NCBI GenBank assembly: GCA_965203795.1
Contig: OZ241915.1
Location: forward strand, 2,852,001 to 2,916,000
Source: CBDBBY01 sp965203795
GTDB taxonomy: Bacteria > Pseudomonadota > Alphaproteobacteria > Rhodobacterales > Rhodobacteraceae
Direction of reading: 5' to 3'
DNA: 64,000 nt
Shown here: piece after piece, positions 8,498 to 17,563 of the stretch
Numbering within the stretch: the stretch's first letter is position 1
Layout: every line of letters begins with the position of its first letter
The notes under the pieces: model-generated
What the model was told of the DNA's origin: nothing
Database searches by the model: none
The model's input: only the letters and a program-made list of their open reading frames with translations
Made by a program: the position numbers and the translations under genes

Positions 8498-9049
8498 TCA
8501 AGCGGCGGCGTCGAGCTCGTCCTTGACCACCTTTACGAGCAGCGGATGATCAAGCCGCGCCTTGATTGCCGCCACGCCCGCTCCCAGCTCCGCCACATCC
8601 TTTGCAAGGCCGTCCGTCCTCTCGCGCATCTCCCTGCCTTGAGCCTCGTACGCTTCCCTCAACTCCTTGCCCAGCGCGGCGTCCGCTTCCCGCAGCTCCG
8701 TGCCCTGGGCGGCGATCGCGGCCAGCAGCTCCGTGCCCTGGGCGGCGGTTGCGGCGCCCTGGGCGGCGATCGCTTCCCGCAGCTCCGTGCCCTGAGCGGC
8801 GATCGCTTCCCGCAGCTCCGTGCCCTGGGCGGCGTCCGCTTCCCGCAATTCCTTGCCTTGGTCGGCGATCGCGGCCAGCAGCCGCTGTTCCGTTTCCTTC
8901 AACTCCTTGCCTTGCGCGTCAATCTTGCTCGACAATGCGCTTACGGAATCATCGAGTTTCCTCTCAACTTTCCTGTTGTCCGTACGCAACCACGTGAACA
9001 GACCGACGAAAAGCGCTGCGAGGGCGATCATCGAAGCATAAATTTCCAT
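8498..9049 (-). CDS. Membrane-anchored hendecad (11-residue repeat) coiled-coil protein
   Basis: 183 residues from the ATG at 9049. Residues 3-20 form one transmembrane helix (IYASMIALAALFVGLFTWL), followed by a basic stop-transfer and then about nine 11-residue repeats of consensus A-x-A-A-Q-G-x-E-L-R-E (about residues 55-145). The periodicity implies a right-handed, hendecad-type coiled coil. The C-terminal 35 residues are non-repetitive and end KVVKDELDAAA. The DNA repeats with a 33-bp period. I do not recognise a named family. Such proteins often act as trimeric stalks or membrane scaffolds. A longer frame reaches 9103, but the Met at 9049 starts the helix neatly. Confidence 0.7.
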   Translation of the reverse strand: MEIYASMIALAALFVGLFTWLRTDNRKVERKLDDSVSALSSKIDAQGKELKETEQRLLAAIADQGKELREADAAQGTELREAIAAQGTELREAIAAQGAATAAQGTELLAAIAAQGTELREADAALGKELREAYEAQGREMRERTDGLAKDVAELGAGVAAIKARLDHPLLVKVVKDELDAAA

Positions 9050-9776
9050 GCGGCCCAATATAGCGATGGGCAGCGCATTTGAAAAGAATGATTCAAAAAG
9101 CACGGCGGACGAACGGTCGCCTTTTGCTCATCAGCCATGCATTCGAGGGATTCGACGATATCGCGGCCGACGGAATGAGCCCCGCCAAATGGAAGCCTCG
9201 GGAAACCTTCCGCGCCGCGACCATGCTGCAGCGCTTCCGCCGCCGACCTCGGGCGCGGAAGAACACGGATGCGCACCGGACCGTCAAGCACAGCAAGGGG
9301 AGGCCGCAGCCGGACGGCGGGAACGAGGCTGGCATCGCATTCCGGCGTTCGGCTGCGCATCCTGCACCGGCACGGACCGGAGGAACGGGAGCATCCGGCG
9401 GCAGAGGCCGCCGCTCTTGACGGCGCAAGGCTGCCGGAAACGGCCCGGATCAAGCAATCCAAACGTTCAAAGCGGCCGGATTGCGCAGTCAAGCATTGGC
9501 AAGAGGCGTCCATGCGAGCCCGAAACCGTCGCGGGAATGGAACAGATCAGGCGGAATTCGTGGTCATGACGGATGCTTCAAACCAGGTCCGCGGGCACAG
9601 GCATTCGAATTCCTGCGCGCTTCGCCGTTTCATTCGCCGCCCGGCTTGCCGAATTCACTGCCCGCCTTGCAGCCGTGCTGCCGGGGGGCCCGGCAAGTGT
9701 TCAGCGGATTGCGTCGGCCGGAATCGCGATCAATGATCGCAGGCATCCGGTTGCCGGGTTCGACAGGCCGTCGGAA
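9050..9776. other. Non-coding stretch containing an IS-end fragment
   Basis: No supported gene. Open frames on both strands lack ribosome sites and familiar motifs. The only structure I can assign is the IS-end copy at 9435-9512. The rest looks like eroded mobile DNA of ordinary high GC. Confidence 0.4.
9435..9512 (+). repeat. Dispersed IS5-type end repeat, degenerate copy
   Basis: It begins ggaaacggccc and ends in ggcgtcca. It follows the copy at 55915-56038 with shared blocks (ggaaacggcc, gcaatc, caaa-cggccgga, tcaagc) but is about 45 bases shorter inside. This is an eye alignment, so boundaries are approximate. Confidence 0.5.
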
Positions 9777-10766
9777 TCAGGCCGCAACCCCTTGCCGACG
9801 GGCGGCGCCATCGGCCAAGGCTATCCGCCCGTCATCCGTCACCGACAGAGGCTCCGGATCGGAAATTGCGCCGATGAACCGGCCGTCCCGGTCGTCATGC
9901 AGGAAACCCATGAAAACGAGACCCTCGTCGGAATCGATTATCTTGCCGCAATAGCGGTTCGGAGGAAGCGCGCCATCGAGGAACTCGCCGTCCGCCACCC
10001 GCCAAGGTCCGGTGCAGCCGTCCGCGACCAGATAGTGGGTGCCCGTGACAGCCGTGCCGGGATGCCGGCGCGCGTACCAGCCGGACCAGTGCTCCGCCGC
10101 CGTCGAAAACAGGCAGTACCATCTGCTCCCGATCCGGAGCACCTGCGGAGTTTCAAGCTGCCCGAACCCCCCGACATGCACCGGCGGCTGCAGCGTCCAG
10201 CTCCGCAGGTCGGCGGAGCGGGCGAACCCGATGCAGCCGGCATCGTTCGCTTCCTCGATCCCCGGCGCCCGCGCCGTGAAATACATGATCCAGCCATCGC
10301 TGCCGGGATCCCTGATCACCCACGGGTCGCGCATCGCCCTGTCGTGCCAGCGGCCGGGAATGTGCTCCTCGTAAATGCTTGGATCGAGATCGACTACCGG
10401 AGGGCCGCTTCGCTCCCAGCTCAGGAAGTCCTGGCTGGTGGCAAGTCCGATGCGCTGCTTCAGCCCGTTCTCCAAGCGGCTGGTTCCGGTGTAGAAAAGG
10501 TGCCACGGTCCGCCGGGTTCCCTGACGACGGAACCTGTCCAAGTCGTGAAGTCGTCCCAGCCCGGCGAAGCAGTGGGAGCGAACGCCTCTCCGAGATAGG
10601 TCCAGTTCCGCAGATCGCGGGAGACCGCGTGCCCCATCGTAACGTTCCAATGGCGCATTTCAGGGTCGGAAAGCGTCTTCGGCGCGTGCAGGAACAGCAT
10701 CTTCCATTCCAGGCCGTCGCGAACGATCCAGAAATCCCAGATCCACTTGTGTTCAAGCGCGAGCAT
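9777..10766 (-). CDS. Glycoside hydrolase, five-bladed beta-propeller (GH32/GH43/GH68-like)
   Basis: 329 residues. The N-terminal KWIWDFWIV carries an Asp in the position of the catalytic nucleophile of clan GH-J/GH-F propellers. WTGSVV, the AMRDPWVI segment (the Arg-Asp-Pro motif) and an ETPQV block (candidate acid/base Glu) follow in family order. No signal peptide is seen, so it is probably cytoplasmic and cleaves a sugar imported by the neighbouring ABC system. The ATG at 10766 is preferred over a TTG at 10781: a gaaagga ribosome site overlaps the lacI-type stop just upstream. It is co-transcribed behind the LacI regulator. Fructosidase activity is plausible but not proven. Confidence 0.78.
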   Translation of the reverse strand: MLALEHKWIWDFWIVRDGLEWKMLFLHAPKTLSDPEMRHWNVTMGHAVSRDLRNWTYLGEAFAPTASPGWDDFTTWTGSVVREPGGPWHLFYTGTSRLENGLKQRIGLATSQDFLSWERSGPPVVDLDPSIYEEHIPGRWHDRAMRDPWVIRDPGSDGWIMYFTARAPGIEEANDAGCIGFARSADLRSWTLQPPVHVGGFGQLETPQVLRIGSRWYCLFSTAAEHWSGWYARRHPGTAVTGTHYLVADGCTGPWRVADGEFLDGALPPNRYCGKIIDSDEGLVFMGFLHDDRDGRFIGAISDPEPLSVTDDGRIALADGAARRQGVAA

Positions 10767-10777
10767 CCCGAATCCTT

Positions 10778-11866
10778 TCAAACGGCCTGCGGGGCACGCG
10801 CGCTGCCGATTCTGCTGACATCAGCCGCCGCAGGCCTCGGGCTCACGGACCCGCGCTCGACCACCTCGCAGGGCACCCTCGAAACGCGCGGAGCGTCGCC
10901 GCCGTCCAAAATCGAAAGCAGCTGTTCCGCCGCGAGGCGGCCGATCTCGTGGTAGGGAAGCTGCACGGTCGTCAGCTGCGGCCGGACGGTTTCGCAAATC
11001 CGAACGTCGTTGTCGAAACCCGCCAAGGAAACGTCTTCCGGCACGGTCAATCCTGCCGCCTTGATGTAGGGAAGCGCTTTCAGCGCCATCAGATCGTTGC
11101 CGAACATGATCGCCGAAGGCGCGCCCGGTTCCGAGAGCATCTCCCGGAGCGCCGATTCGAGCACATCGGCCGGCGTGCCGCCGCCTTGGTCGGTGTATCC
11201 GGCCACGAACCGGGAGTCCGACAGCGGGAGCCCGCGCTCGCGGAGAGCGTCGAAGAATCCTTGGCGGCGGAGCTGGGTTGCCACAAGCGACTCCTCCAAG
11301 CCAAGCATGCCTATGCGCCCATGGCCCAAGTCGGCCAAATGCTCGGTCGCCGCGCGCTGCCCTCCGTAGTCGTCCGGCAGCACCGCGGGCGTTCCGGCGG
11401 CATCGTAGCAATTGGCCAGCACCACCGGCACGGCGCCGGACAGCGGAAGCACGACCTGCCTGTGATAGTCGGTCGCGAAGATCACGCCTTCCGCGCTGTG
11501 ACTCTCGAACACCCGAAGCAGACGGGCGGCTTCCGACTGTGCGCCGAGCGCGTCCGCGATCATCAGCGTTTTCCCGGCTTCGCGGCAGGCCTGCAGTGCG
11601 CCTCTGACAATGTGAATCGCGGAAAGGCCGGAAACGTCCGGCGGGTCGCCGGACGCGGAAACGGCGCCCGTGATCATCCCGATCAGGCCCGAGCCTTGGC
11701 CGCGCATCATCCGCGCGCCTCGATGGGGCTCGAAGTTGAGCTGTGCCACCGCCCGCGTCACCGCGTCGCGGGTGGACTGGCGCACGGACGCCTCGTGGTT
11801 GATCACCCGGCTCACCGTCTTGATCGAGACTCCGGCGAGCCGCGCCACATCGCGAATGGTTGCCAT
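10778..11866 (-). CDS. LacI family transcriptional regulator
   Basis: 362 residues. The N-terminal helix-turn-helix plus hinge is classic: ATIRDVARLAGVSIKTVSRVIN followed by NLN-type residues (QLNFEPHRGARMM) that insert in the operator minor groove. The rest is a periplasmic-binding-protein-like sensor domain (residues 60-345) with GNDLMALKALPYIKAAGLTVPEDVSLAGFDN. It is divergent from the carbohydrate ABC operon and upstream of the glycoside hydrolase. Palindromic operator candidates lie in the intergenic region. It most likely represses both directions until the imported sugar binds. Confidence 0.93.
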   Translation of the reverse strand: MATIRDVARLAGVSIKTVSRVINHEASVRQSTRDAVTRAVAQLNFEPHRGARMMRGQGSGLIGMITGAVSASGDPPDVSGLSAIHIVRGALQACREAGKTLMIADALGAQSEAARLLRVFESHSAEGVIFATDYHRQVVLPLSGAVPVVLANCYDAAGTPAVLPDDYGGQRAATEHLADLGHGRIGMLGLEESLVATQLRRQGFFDALRERGLPLSDSRFVAGYTDQGGGTPADVLESALREMLSEPGAPSAIMFGNDLMALKALPYIKAAGLTVPEDVSLAGFDNDVRICETVRPQLTTVQLPYHEIGRLAAEQLLSILDGGDAPRVSRVPCEVVERGSVSPRPAAADVSRIGSARAPQAV

Positions 11867-11880
11867 CGGATCCCGCGCGC

Positions 11881-11894
11881 TACAACGTTATCAA
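11881..11894. promoter_or_regulatory. Candidate second LacI operator near the lacI-type start
   Basis: tacaacgttatcaa contains the central aacgtt expected for LacI-family operators with partly symmetric flanks. It lies 15 bases upstream of the regulator's start codon, which fits autoregulation. Symmetry is imperfect. Confidence 0.4.
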
Positions 11895-11963
11895 GATTTT
11901 CATTCGTGCGCGGGCATTGTCAATCCACACGCCTGCGGGAATCATGCCGATTCAATAATCTTA

Positions 11964-12019
11964 TTGACAACAGCAATCGCCGCTTTGCATTATTGGATAA
12001 ATGACAACGATTGTCATTT
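11964..12019 (+). promoter_or_regulatory. Promoter and LacI operator for the carbohydrate ABC operon
   Basis: ttgaca at 11964-11969 and cattat at 11988-11993 form a sigma-70-like promoter with an 18-base spacer. Immediately downstream, 11999-12019 is a near-perfect 21-base palindrome (aaatgacaa, three central bases, ttgtcattt), placed over the expected transcription start. This is the standard layout for LacI-type repression of the divergent ABC operon. Confidence 0.7.
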
Positions 12020-12078
12020 GGCCGCGATGACCTCGCAGCCAACGCGTTGGACAGCACCAGAATGAGGGAGACAGCGAA

Positions 12079-13329
12079 ATGAAACGCTCTATCGCCGCCG
12101 CTGCGGCCGCGGCAACCGTGCTCGGAACCGCCGCGTCCGCGCAGACGGAACTCAGCATGTGGTACCATGGCGCGGGCAATGAAGTGGAATCGGCGCTGAT
12201 CAGTGGGATCATCGACGACTTCAATGCCAGCCAGTCGGACTGGACGGTTGTTCTCGAGTCCTTTCCGCAGGAGTCGTACAACGAGTCGATCACGGCTGCC
12301 GCGCTATCCGGCAACCTGCCCGACATCATCGACGTCGACGGCCCGATCCTTCCGAACTGGGCATGGGCGGGCTACATGGCGCCGCTGGAGATCGACGAGG
12401 CAAGGCTTTCGGAATTCCTGCCCGGATCGATTGGGCGATGGAACGGGGAAGTCTACGCCATCGGCCTGTGGGACGCCGCCTGCGCGATCTACGCCCGTCG
12501 GTCGGTTCTTGAAGGAAACGGCATCAGGGTTCCATCGCTGGACAATCCGTGGACGAAGGACGAATTCGACGCCGCGCTCGACACGCTCCAGGCGAGCGGG
12601 GATTTCGAATACGCGTTGGATCTGGGAATGGCATGGACGGGCGAGTGGTATCCGTACGCCTTCGGCCCGTTCCTTCAGAGCCACGGCGGCGACATCATCG
12701 ACACATCCGCGAACATGGCGAACGGCGCGCTTAACGGCGATGCCGGAATGGCGTTCGGCGAATGGTGGCAGTCGCTGTTCGAGAGGAACTTGGTCCCCGG
12801 CACGAGCCAGGACGGTGCCGACCGCGAGACGGGCTTTCTTGACGGGCGCTACGCGCTCCAGTGGAACGGCAATTGGGCCGCCCTTGCGCCGCTGGATAAG
12901 TTCGGCGACGACATGCTCTTCCTCCCGGCGCCCGATTTCGGCAACGGCCCGAAAATCGGCGCGGCGAGCTGGCAGTTCGGGGTCTCTGCGTCTTCGAAGA
13001 ACAAGGACGGCGCGAGCGCGTTCATCGAATTCGCGATCCAGGACAAGTATCTCGCCCAGTTCTCGGACGGAATCGGCCTGATTCCGCCGACGAAGGCCTC
13101 GGCCGAAATGTCCGAGAAGTACCGGTCGGGCGGGCCGCTCGAAGTGTTCTTCGAACTCTCCAACCAGCAAGCCACGCTCCGGGCCGTAACGCCCGCGTAC
13201 GTCGTCGCGGCTCTCGTCTTCGAAAAGGCCATGGCGGATATCGCGAACGGCGCTGACGTGGCGGACACGCTTGACGCGGCTGCCGACGAGATCGACGAAG
13301 ACATCGAGAACAACGGCGGCTACATGTGA
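12079..13329 (+). CDS. Carbohydrate ABC transporter substrate-binding protein
   Basis: 416-residue extracellular solute-binding protein of the family that binds oligosaccharides (SBP_bac_1). The signal peptide MKRSIAAAAAAATVLGTAASA is followed by LSMWYHGAGNEVE and the conserved aromatic-rich region (NWAWAGYMAPLE; LQWNGNWAALAPL). A ribosome site (gagggaga) precedes the ATG. It is the first gene of a complete importer (receptor, two permeases, ATPase) under LacI control, with a glycoside hydrolase on the other side of the promoter. The ligand is probably a di- or oligosaccharide. Confidence 0.92.
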   Translation: MKRSIAAAAAAATVLGTAASAQTELSMWYHGAGNEVESALISGIIDDFNASQSDWTVVLESFPQESYNESITAAALSGNLPDIIDVDGPILPNWAWAGYMAPLEIDEARLSEFLPGSIGRWNGEVYAIGLWDAACAIYARRSVLEGNGIRVPSLDNPWTKDEFDAALDTLQASGDFEYALDLGMAWTGEWYPYAFGPFLQSHGGDIIDTSANMANGALNGDAGMAFGEWWQSLFERNLVPGTSQDGADRETGFLDGRYALQWNGNWAALAPLDKFGDDMLFLPAPDFGNGPKIGAASWQFGVSASSKNKDGASAFIEFAIQDKYLAQFSDGIGLIPPTKASAEMSEKYRSGGPLEVFFELSNQQATLRAVTPAYVVAALVFEKAMADIANGADVADTLDAAADEIDEDIENNGGYM

Positions 13330-13428
13330 TCAATCCTTGGAAGGGATGATCAGCGCCAGTCCGTCGGGCTGCCGCGGCGCGGCTCCCGGCGGACGCATGC
13401 GGGCGGCATAGGCGGGCGGGACCGGACC

Positions 13429-14517
13429 GTGGACGGCACGCCCCGGTCCGCGCGCAGGCGCCAGACGCTGGCCGGCTGGGCAATGGCCCTGCCGGCCTTC
13501 GCATTGGTTTGCGGATTCCTGATCGCGCCGTTCGTGCTGGCGTTCGGGTTCTCCCTGACGAACCAGAGGCTTATTTCGCCCAATCCCGCCGAATTCGTCG
13601 GCCTCCAGAATTTCCAGCGGATGCTCGGCTTGGGCACGCTGGTCCTTGAGCCCGAACGCGATGATGAGGGGCGGGCCGTTCTCGACGAAGACGGGGCACC
13701 GACATATCCCCGCCTCCGCACCTACACCCGGAACAATCCCGACTACCCCCAGCTCGACCGGATGCGCGAGTGGTTCAGGATCGGGCTGTCCGACGACCGG
13801 CAGTTCGTCGTGCTCGCACGAGACGTCATATTCATGAAGGCGTTGAGGAACACCCTGCTGTTCGTTGCGGTCGTCGCGCCGGTTCAGGCCGCGGCGGCGC
13901 TCGGCCTCGCGCTGCTGATCAACATGCCCCTGCGCGGAATCAACGTGTTCCGGACCATCTACTTCATGCCCGTCGTGATCTCGATGGTCGTCGTGTCGGT
14001 GCTGTGGCGGTTCATCTACGATGGCCAAAACGGCCTGCTCAACACCCTGCTTGGCTTCTTCTCGTTCGGAGGATTCCAGCCCGTCGACTGGCTCGGGCAA
14101 ACTTCGACCGCGCTGCCCGCAATCATGGCAATGTCGATCTGGCAGGGGGTCGGCTTCCACATGGTCATTTGGCTGTCCGGGCTTCAGACGATACCGGAGA
14201 CGCTATACGAAGCGGCGCGGCTGGAAGGGGCGACCCGCCTGCAGACGTTCCGGTACGTAACCTGGCCCGGCCTGCGGAACACCGCGGTGCTGGTCATGGT
14301 CGTCATCACGATGCAGGCGTTCACCCTGTATCCCCAAGTCCAAGTGATGACTCGGGGAGGCCCCTTGGATTCGACGCAGAGCCTCGTGTTCCAAATGGTG
14401 ATCCGGGGCTACGAAAAGCAGGACATCGCGGGCGGTTCGGCAATATCCGTGTTCCTGTTCCTTATGGTGCTGTCGATCTCGCTGTTCCAGCGGTACTTGG
14501 CGAGGGACAGGGACTGA
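13429..14517 (+). CDS. Sugar ABC transporter permease (MalF/UgpA-like)
   Basis: 362-residue inner-membrane permease. The first helix (about residues 15-40) is followed by a large periplasmic insertion (residues 60-125), then the transport core with the EAA loop YEAARLEGATRLQTFRYVTWPGLR that contacts the ATPase. A GTG start at 13429 is used. About 100 bases separate it from the receptor gene, and its stop overlaps the next start (TGATG). The periplasmic insertion is reminiscent of MalF-type subunits. Confidence 0.9.
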   Translation: MDGTPRSARRRQTLAGWAMALPAFALVCGFLIAPFVLAFGFSLTNQRLISPNPAEFVGLQNFQRMLGLGTLVLEPERDDEGRAVLDEDGAPTYPRLRTYTRNNPDYPQLDRMREWFRIGLSDDRQFVVLARDVIFMKALRNTLLFVAVVAPVQAAAALGLALLINMPLRGINVFRTIYFMPVVISMVVVSVLWRFIYDGQNGLLNTLLGFFSFGGFQPVDWLGQTSTALPAIMAMSIWQGVGFHMVIWLSGLQTIPETLYEAARLEGATRLQTFRYVTWPGLRNTAVLVMVVITMQAFTLYPQVQVMTRGGPLDSTQSLVFQMVIRGYEKQDIAGGSAISVFLFLMVLSISLFQRYLARDRD

Positions 14518-15386
14518 TGCCCAGGCACCGCATCGTCGGAATCGCGCTCAGATACGTCCTGCTCGCGTGGATAGCGCTGGTGTTCGTGTTCCCGATCGTC
14601 TTCATGATCGTGTCTTCGCTGAAACCCGATTTGCAGCTTCTGCGGGACAGCGGCTCCCTCCGCGCATTCCTGCCGGTCGGGGACTTGTCGTTCGGAAATT
14701 ACGCGGCGGCGTTCGAGCGGGCACCGATCGTAAGGTTCGTATTCAATTCGGTCTTCATCACCGGCGCAACGCTGGTCTGGTCTCTGCTGCTGTGCTCATT
14801 GGCAGCGTTCTCCTTCGTCTTCCTCGAATGGAAAGGCCGGGCGATCATGCTTTCGGTGATCCTCGCGACCTTCATCGTCCCCTTCGAGACCATTGCGATC
14901 CCGCTTCTGCTGATTGTGAACAATCTCCCGTGGATAGGACTCGACGGCTTCAAGATCGGCTGGCTGAACAGCTACCATGTGCAGATCATCCCGTGGATTG
15001 CGGATGCCCTCACGATCTTTCTGTTCGTGCAGTATTTCAAGGATTTGCCCCGGGATCTGGTTGAAGCCGCGAGAGTGGACGGCGCGACCTGGCTGCAGGT
15101 CTACAGGCGGGTGATCATCCCGCTTTCCGGCCCGGTGCTGGCGACGGCGGCAATCCTCAAATTCCTCGCCATGTACAACAACCAGTTCATCTGGCCGATC
15201 ATCGTCGTCCAAGAGGAGACCTACAGGCCGATCATGGTCGGCCTGATGTATTTCTTCCAGCTGAACACGGCCTGGGGCGAGATCATGGCCTACCTCACGA
15301 TCATCACCGTGCCCGTGCTGGCGTTCTACCTGGCGATGCAGAAAGCGTTCATCGCGTCCATCGCAAGCACCGGTATCAAAGGGTAA
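14517..15386 (+). CDS. Sugar ABC transporter permease (MalG/UgpE-like)
   Basis: 289 residues, six predicted membrane helices, starting MPRHRIVGIALRYVLLAWI. The EAA loop is LVEAARVDGATWLQVYRRVIIPLSGP. It is translationally coupled to the upstream permease by a one-base overlap and is followed 5 bases later by the ATPase gene. It pairs with that permease to form the heterodimeric channel of the carbohydrate importer. Confidence 0.92.
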   Translation: MPRHRIVGIALRYVLLAWIALVFVFPIVFMIVSSLKPDLQLLRDSGSLRAFLPVGDLSFGNYAAAFERAPIVRFVFNSVFITGATLVWSLLLCSLAAFSFVFLEWKGRAIMLSVILATFIVPFETIAIPLLLIVNNLPWIGLDGFKIGWLNSYHVQIIPWIADALTIFLFVQYFKDLPRDLVEAARVDGATWLQVYRRVIIPLSGPVLATAAILKFLAMYNNQFIWPIIVVQEETYRPIMVGLMYFFQLNTAWGEIMAYLTIITVPVLAFYLAMQKAFIASIASTGIKG

Positions 15387-15391
15387 TCCGA

Positions 15392-16387
15392 ATGGGCGAC
15401 GTCCAGTTCAAGTCGGTCAGGAAGGAATTCGGCGGCGTCCGCGTAATCCACGATCTCGACCTCAGCGTCCCGGAGGGATCGTTCACTGTTCTGGTAGGCC
15501 CGTCCGGATGCGGCAAGTCCACAATCCTCCGGCTGCTCGCTGGACTGGAAGACGTCTCGTTGGGATCAATCGCCATCGACGGGACCGATGTCACCTACAA
15601 GGAGCCGTCGGAGCGCGGCATCGCCATGGTCTTCCAGTCCTACGCGCTCTATCCGCACATGACCGTCGCCGAAAACATCGGTTTCGGGCTGACCTTGGCC
15701 AAGAGGCCGAAAGCGGAGATCAGAAGCCGGGTCGAGGAAGCGGCCAAGATCCTTCAACTGGAGGAATTGCTGGACCGGAAGCCCAAGCAGCTGTCCGGCG
15801 GGCAGCGGCAACGCGTCGCCATCGGGCGGGCGATCACCCGCAAGCCGAAAGTATTCCTGTTCGACGAACCCCTGTCGAACTTGGACGCCTCGCTGCGCAC
15901 GCAGATGCGGGTGGAACTCGCGGAGCTCCACGCGAAAATCGGCGCGACCATGATCTACGTGACGCACGACCAAGTCGAAGCCATGACCATGGCGGACCGG
16001 ATAGTCGTTCTGAACGCCGGAAAAATCGAGCAGGTTGGTCCGCCGATGGAGCTTTACGGAAGTCCCGCGACCGTGTTCGTGGCGGGCTTCATCGGAGCCC
16101 CGAAGATGAATCTGTTCGAAGGATTGCTTGCGGAGCAGAACGGCTGCGACACTTACGGCATTCGTCCGGAGCACATCTCGATCTCAGCGGATGCCGGGGA
16201 TTGGCAATGCCGTCTCAGGCATGTCGAGCATCTAGGGTCCGACACCATCGCCTACGTCGACTCCGACGACTACGGGCCGATTACCGTCCGCGCACCGGGA
16301 GATATAGCGATGTCGGCGGGGGAGCGGGTTTACCTTTCGCCGCAGCGAGAATTCGAGCACCGTTTCCGCGACGGGCTGAGGATCTGA
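15392..16387 (+). CDS. ABC transporter ATP-binding protein (UgpC/MalK-type)
   Basis: 331-residue ATPase. Walker A is GPSGCGKST (about residue 37), the ABC signature is LSGGQRQRVAIGRAI, Walker B is VFLFDEPLSNLD, and the switch His is in VTHDQVEAMT. A C-terminal OB-type regulatory region follows (YGIRPEHISIS). It is somewhat shorter than the usual 350-370 residues because this domain is compact. It energises the carbohydrate importer and is the last gene of the operon. Confidence 0.93.
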   Translation: MGDVQFKSVRKEFGGVRVIHDLDLSVPEGSFTVLVGPSGCGKSTILRLLAGLEDVSLGSIAIDGTDVTYKEPSERGIAMVFQSYALYPHMTVAENIGFGLTLAKRPKAEIRSRVEEAAKILQLEELLDRKPKQLSGGQRQRVAIGRAITRKPKVFLFDEPLSNLDASLRTQMRVELAELHAKIGATMIYVTHDQVEAMTMADRIVVLNAGKIEQVGPPMELYGSPATVFVAGFIGAPKMNLFEGLLAEQNGCDTYGIRPEHISISADAGDWQCRLRHVEHLGSDTIAYVDSDDYGPITVRAPGDIAMSAGERVYLSPQREFEHRFRDGLRI

Positions 16388-16554
16388 CATACCGAGAACG
16401 ATTCCGACTCGACCGATACTGTTTCCGGGAGATTTTGCGCAGCCTCGGCTTTCCCACCCCCGGACAAACTCGCACTGAACAGTCGGACGATTAAATTGTG
16501 CCGCGCTCGCACAATTCAAGCAGCCAACAGTTCCAACTCAGCCAGTCATTCATA

Positions 16555-17487
16555 CTAACACCCTTCCTCGTAGGACTTAATAAACGACTTGCCATCATGA
16601 CTCTCGACTATCTTTCCAACCTGAAACCTTGAAAACGTGATTGAAAATGCATGAAACACAGACAAACTCAAATCCTGCAGCACCTTGTCGTTTTCCAGCG
16701 CATCAATAACGAGTGATTTACTTTCGAGTCTTTCTCGAGAAAGGTGGCGGGCGTGGGTCCTGAATTTTGAGTGATTCACTAGCCAACGAGAAATCTTTCC
16801 TGCCAACTTCTTCCGGTTCTCGCAATCGGCAAACATGTATTTTTGCAGCCATGAGTTTACAAGCATTTTGGATAACTTAATTGCATTTTCACAATGAATG
16901 ATTAAATCAGCTCCGTATTGCGAGACTAACAACTGCCATATCGCACTTTCCGCTTGATCTGTAAACCCTTTCTTTGCCTTCTCAAAATTTTCCAGAACAG
17001 CATGCGCACTAACCCGTCGCACGCCATTGGGCGTTTGAAGCGGAAACTGAGGATCTGTAGGTCCCAAGAATGAGTGCTTTCCCATCACAATTCTGTTTGC
17101 GGAGCAAGCGATCATCGTTGCCGCCGACATGGCAAGATTAGGCACGATGACTCGAATATCTTGAAAGCGCGATCGCAGGTATAAAACAATTGCTTCTGCA
17201 GCTTCGGGAGAGCCGCCCGGACTGTGCAAAATCAGGTCCAAATCGGGGCCATGAAGTTCTGACGTAACTTCCATTAACGCTTGAATGTCTTCATCGTCTA
17301 TTGAAGTTTGATTTGGAGGAGCATCGTGACGCTGAATCCATGACGATGCGTAAAGAACTGTGTCGCGACCTGTGTATCTGCTAAGCTCGGTTAAGTACTT
17401 CAGACGAACTGCGTCGTAAATTGATGGGTCGTCAGGTGCTCCTTCGGATACAGATATTTCATATAGGACTTCGCTCCAAAGTGGCAT
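16555..17487 (-). CDS. ClpP-fold serine protease, SDH-type (serine dehydrogenase proteinase family)
   Basis: 310 residues of lower GC than its neighbours. The core LDLILHSPGGSPEAAEAIVLYL followed by VPNLAMSAATMIACSANRIVMG is the crotonase/ClpP fold of SppA-like and SDH-type proteinases, with the Ser in AMSAA as nucleophile and a Gly-Gly oxyanion turn. No signal peptide or transmembrane helix is evident, so it is probably cytoplasmic. The N-terminal 60 residues and the helical C-terminus (170-310) are not recognisable. It opens the AT-richer block and is isolated from metabolic genes, suggesting horizontal acquisition. An accessory or defence role is possible but not shown. Confidence 0.75.
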   Translation of the reverse strand: MPLWSEVLYEISVSEGAPDDPSIYDAVRLKYLTELSRYTGRDTVLYASSWIQRHDAPPNQTSIDDEDIQALMEVTSELHGPDLDLILHSPGGSPEAAEAIVLYLRSRFQDIRVIVPNLAMSAATMIACSANRIVMGKHSFLGPTDPQFPLQTPNGVRRVSAHAVLENFEKAKKGFTDQAESAIWQLLVSQYGADLIIHCENAIKLSKMLVNSWLQKYMFADCENRKKLAGKISRWLVNHSKFRTHARHLSRERLESKSLVIDALENDKVLQDLSLSVFHAFSITFSRFQVGKIVESHDGKSFIKSYEEGC

Positions 17488-17563
17488 AATTATGAGATTC
17501 TATCGTGCCGAAAAGCAGTGGATCTTGTAATGAAGAGTGATTCTATAGGGCATTCGAAATCGA

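Noticed and set aside
8590..8900. 33-bp tandem DNA repeats resembling a CRISPR array
   Set aside because: There are no unique spacers; the repeats encode 11-residue units of a coiled-coil protein on the minus strand.
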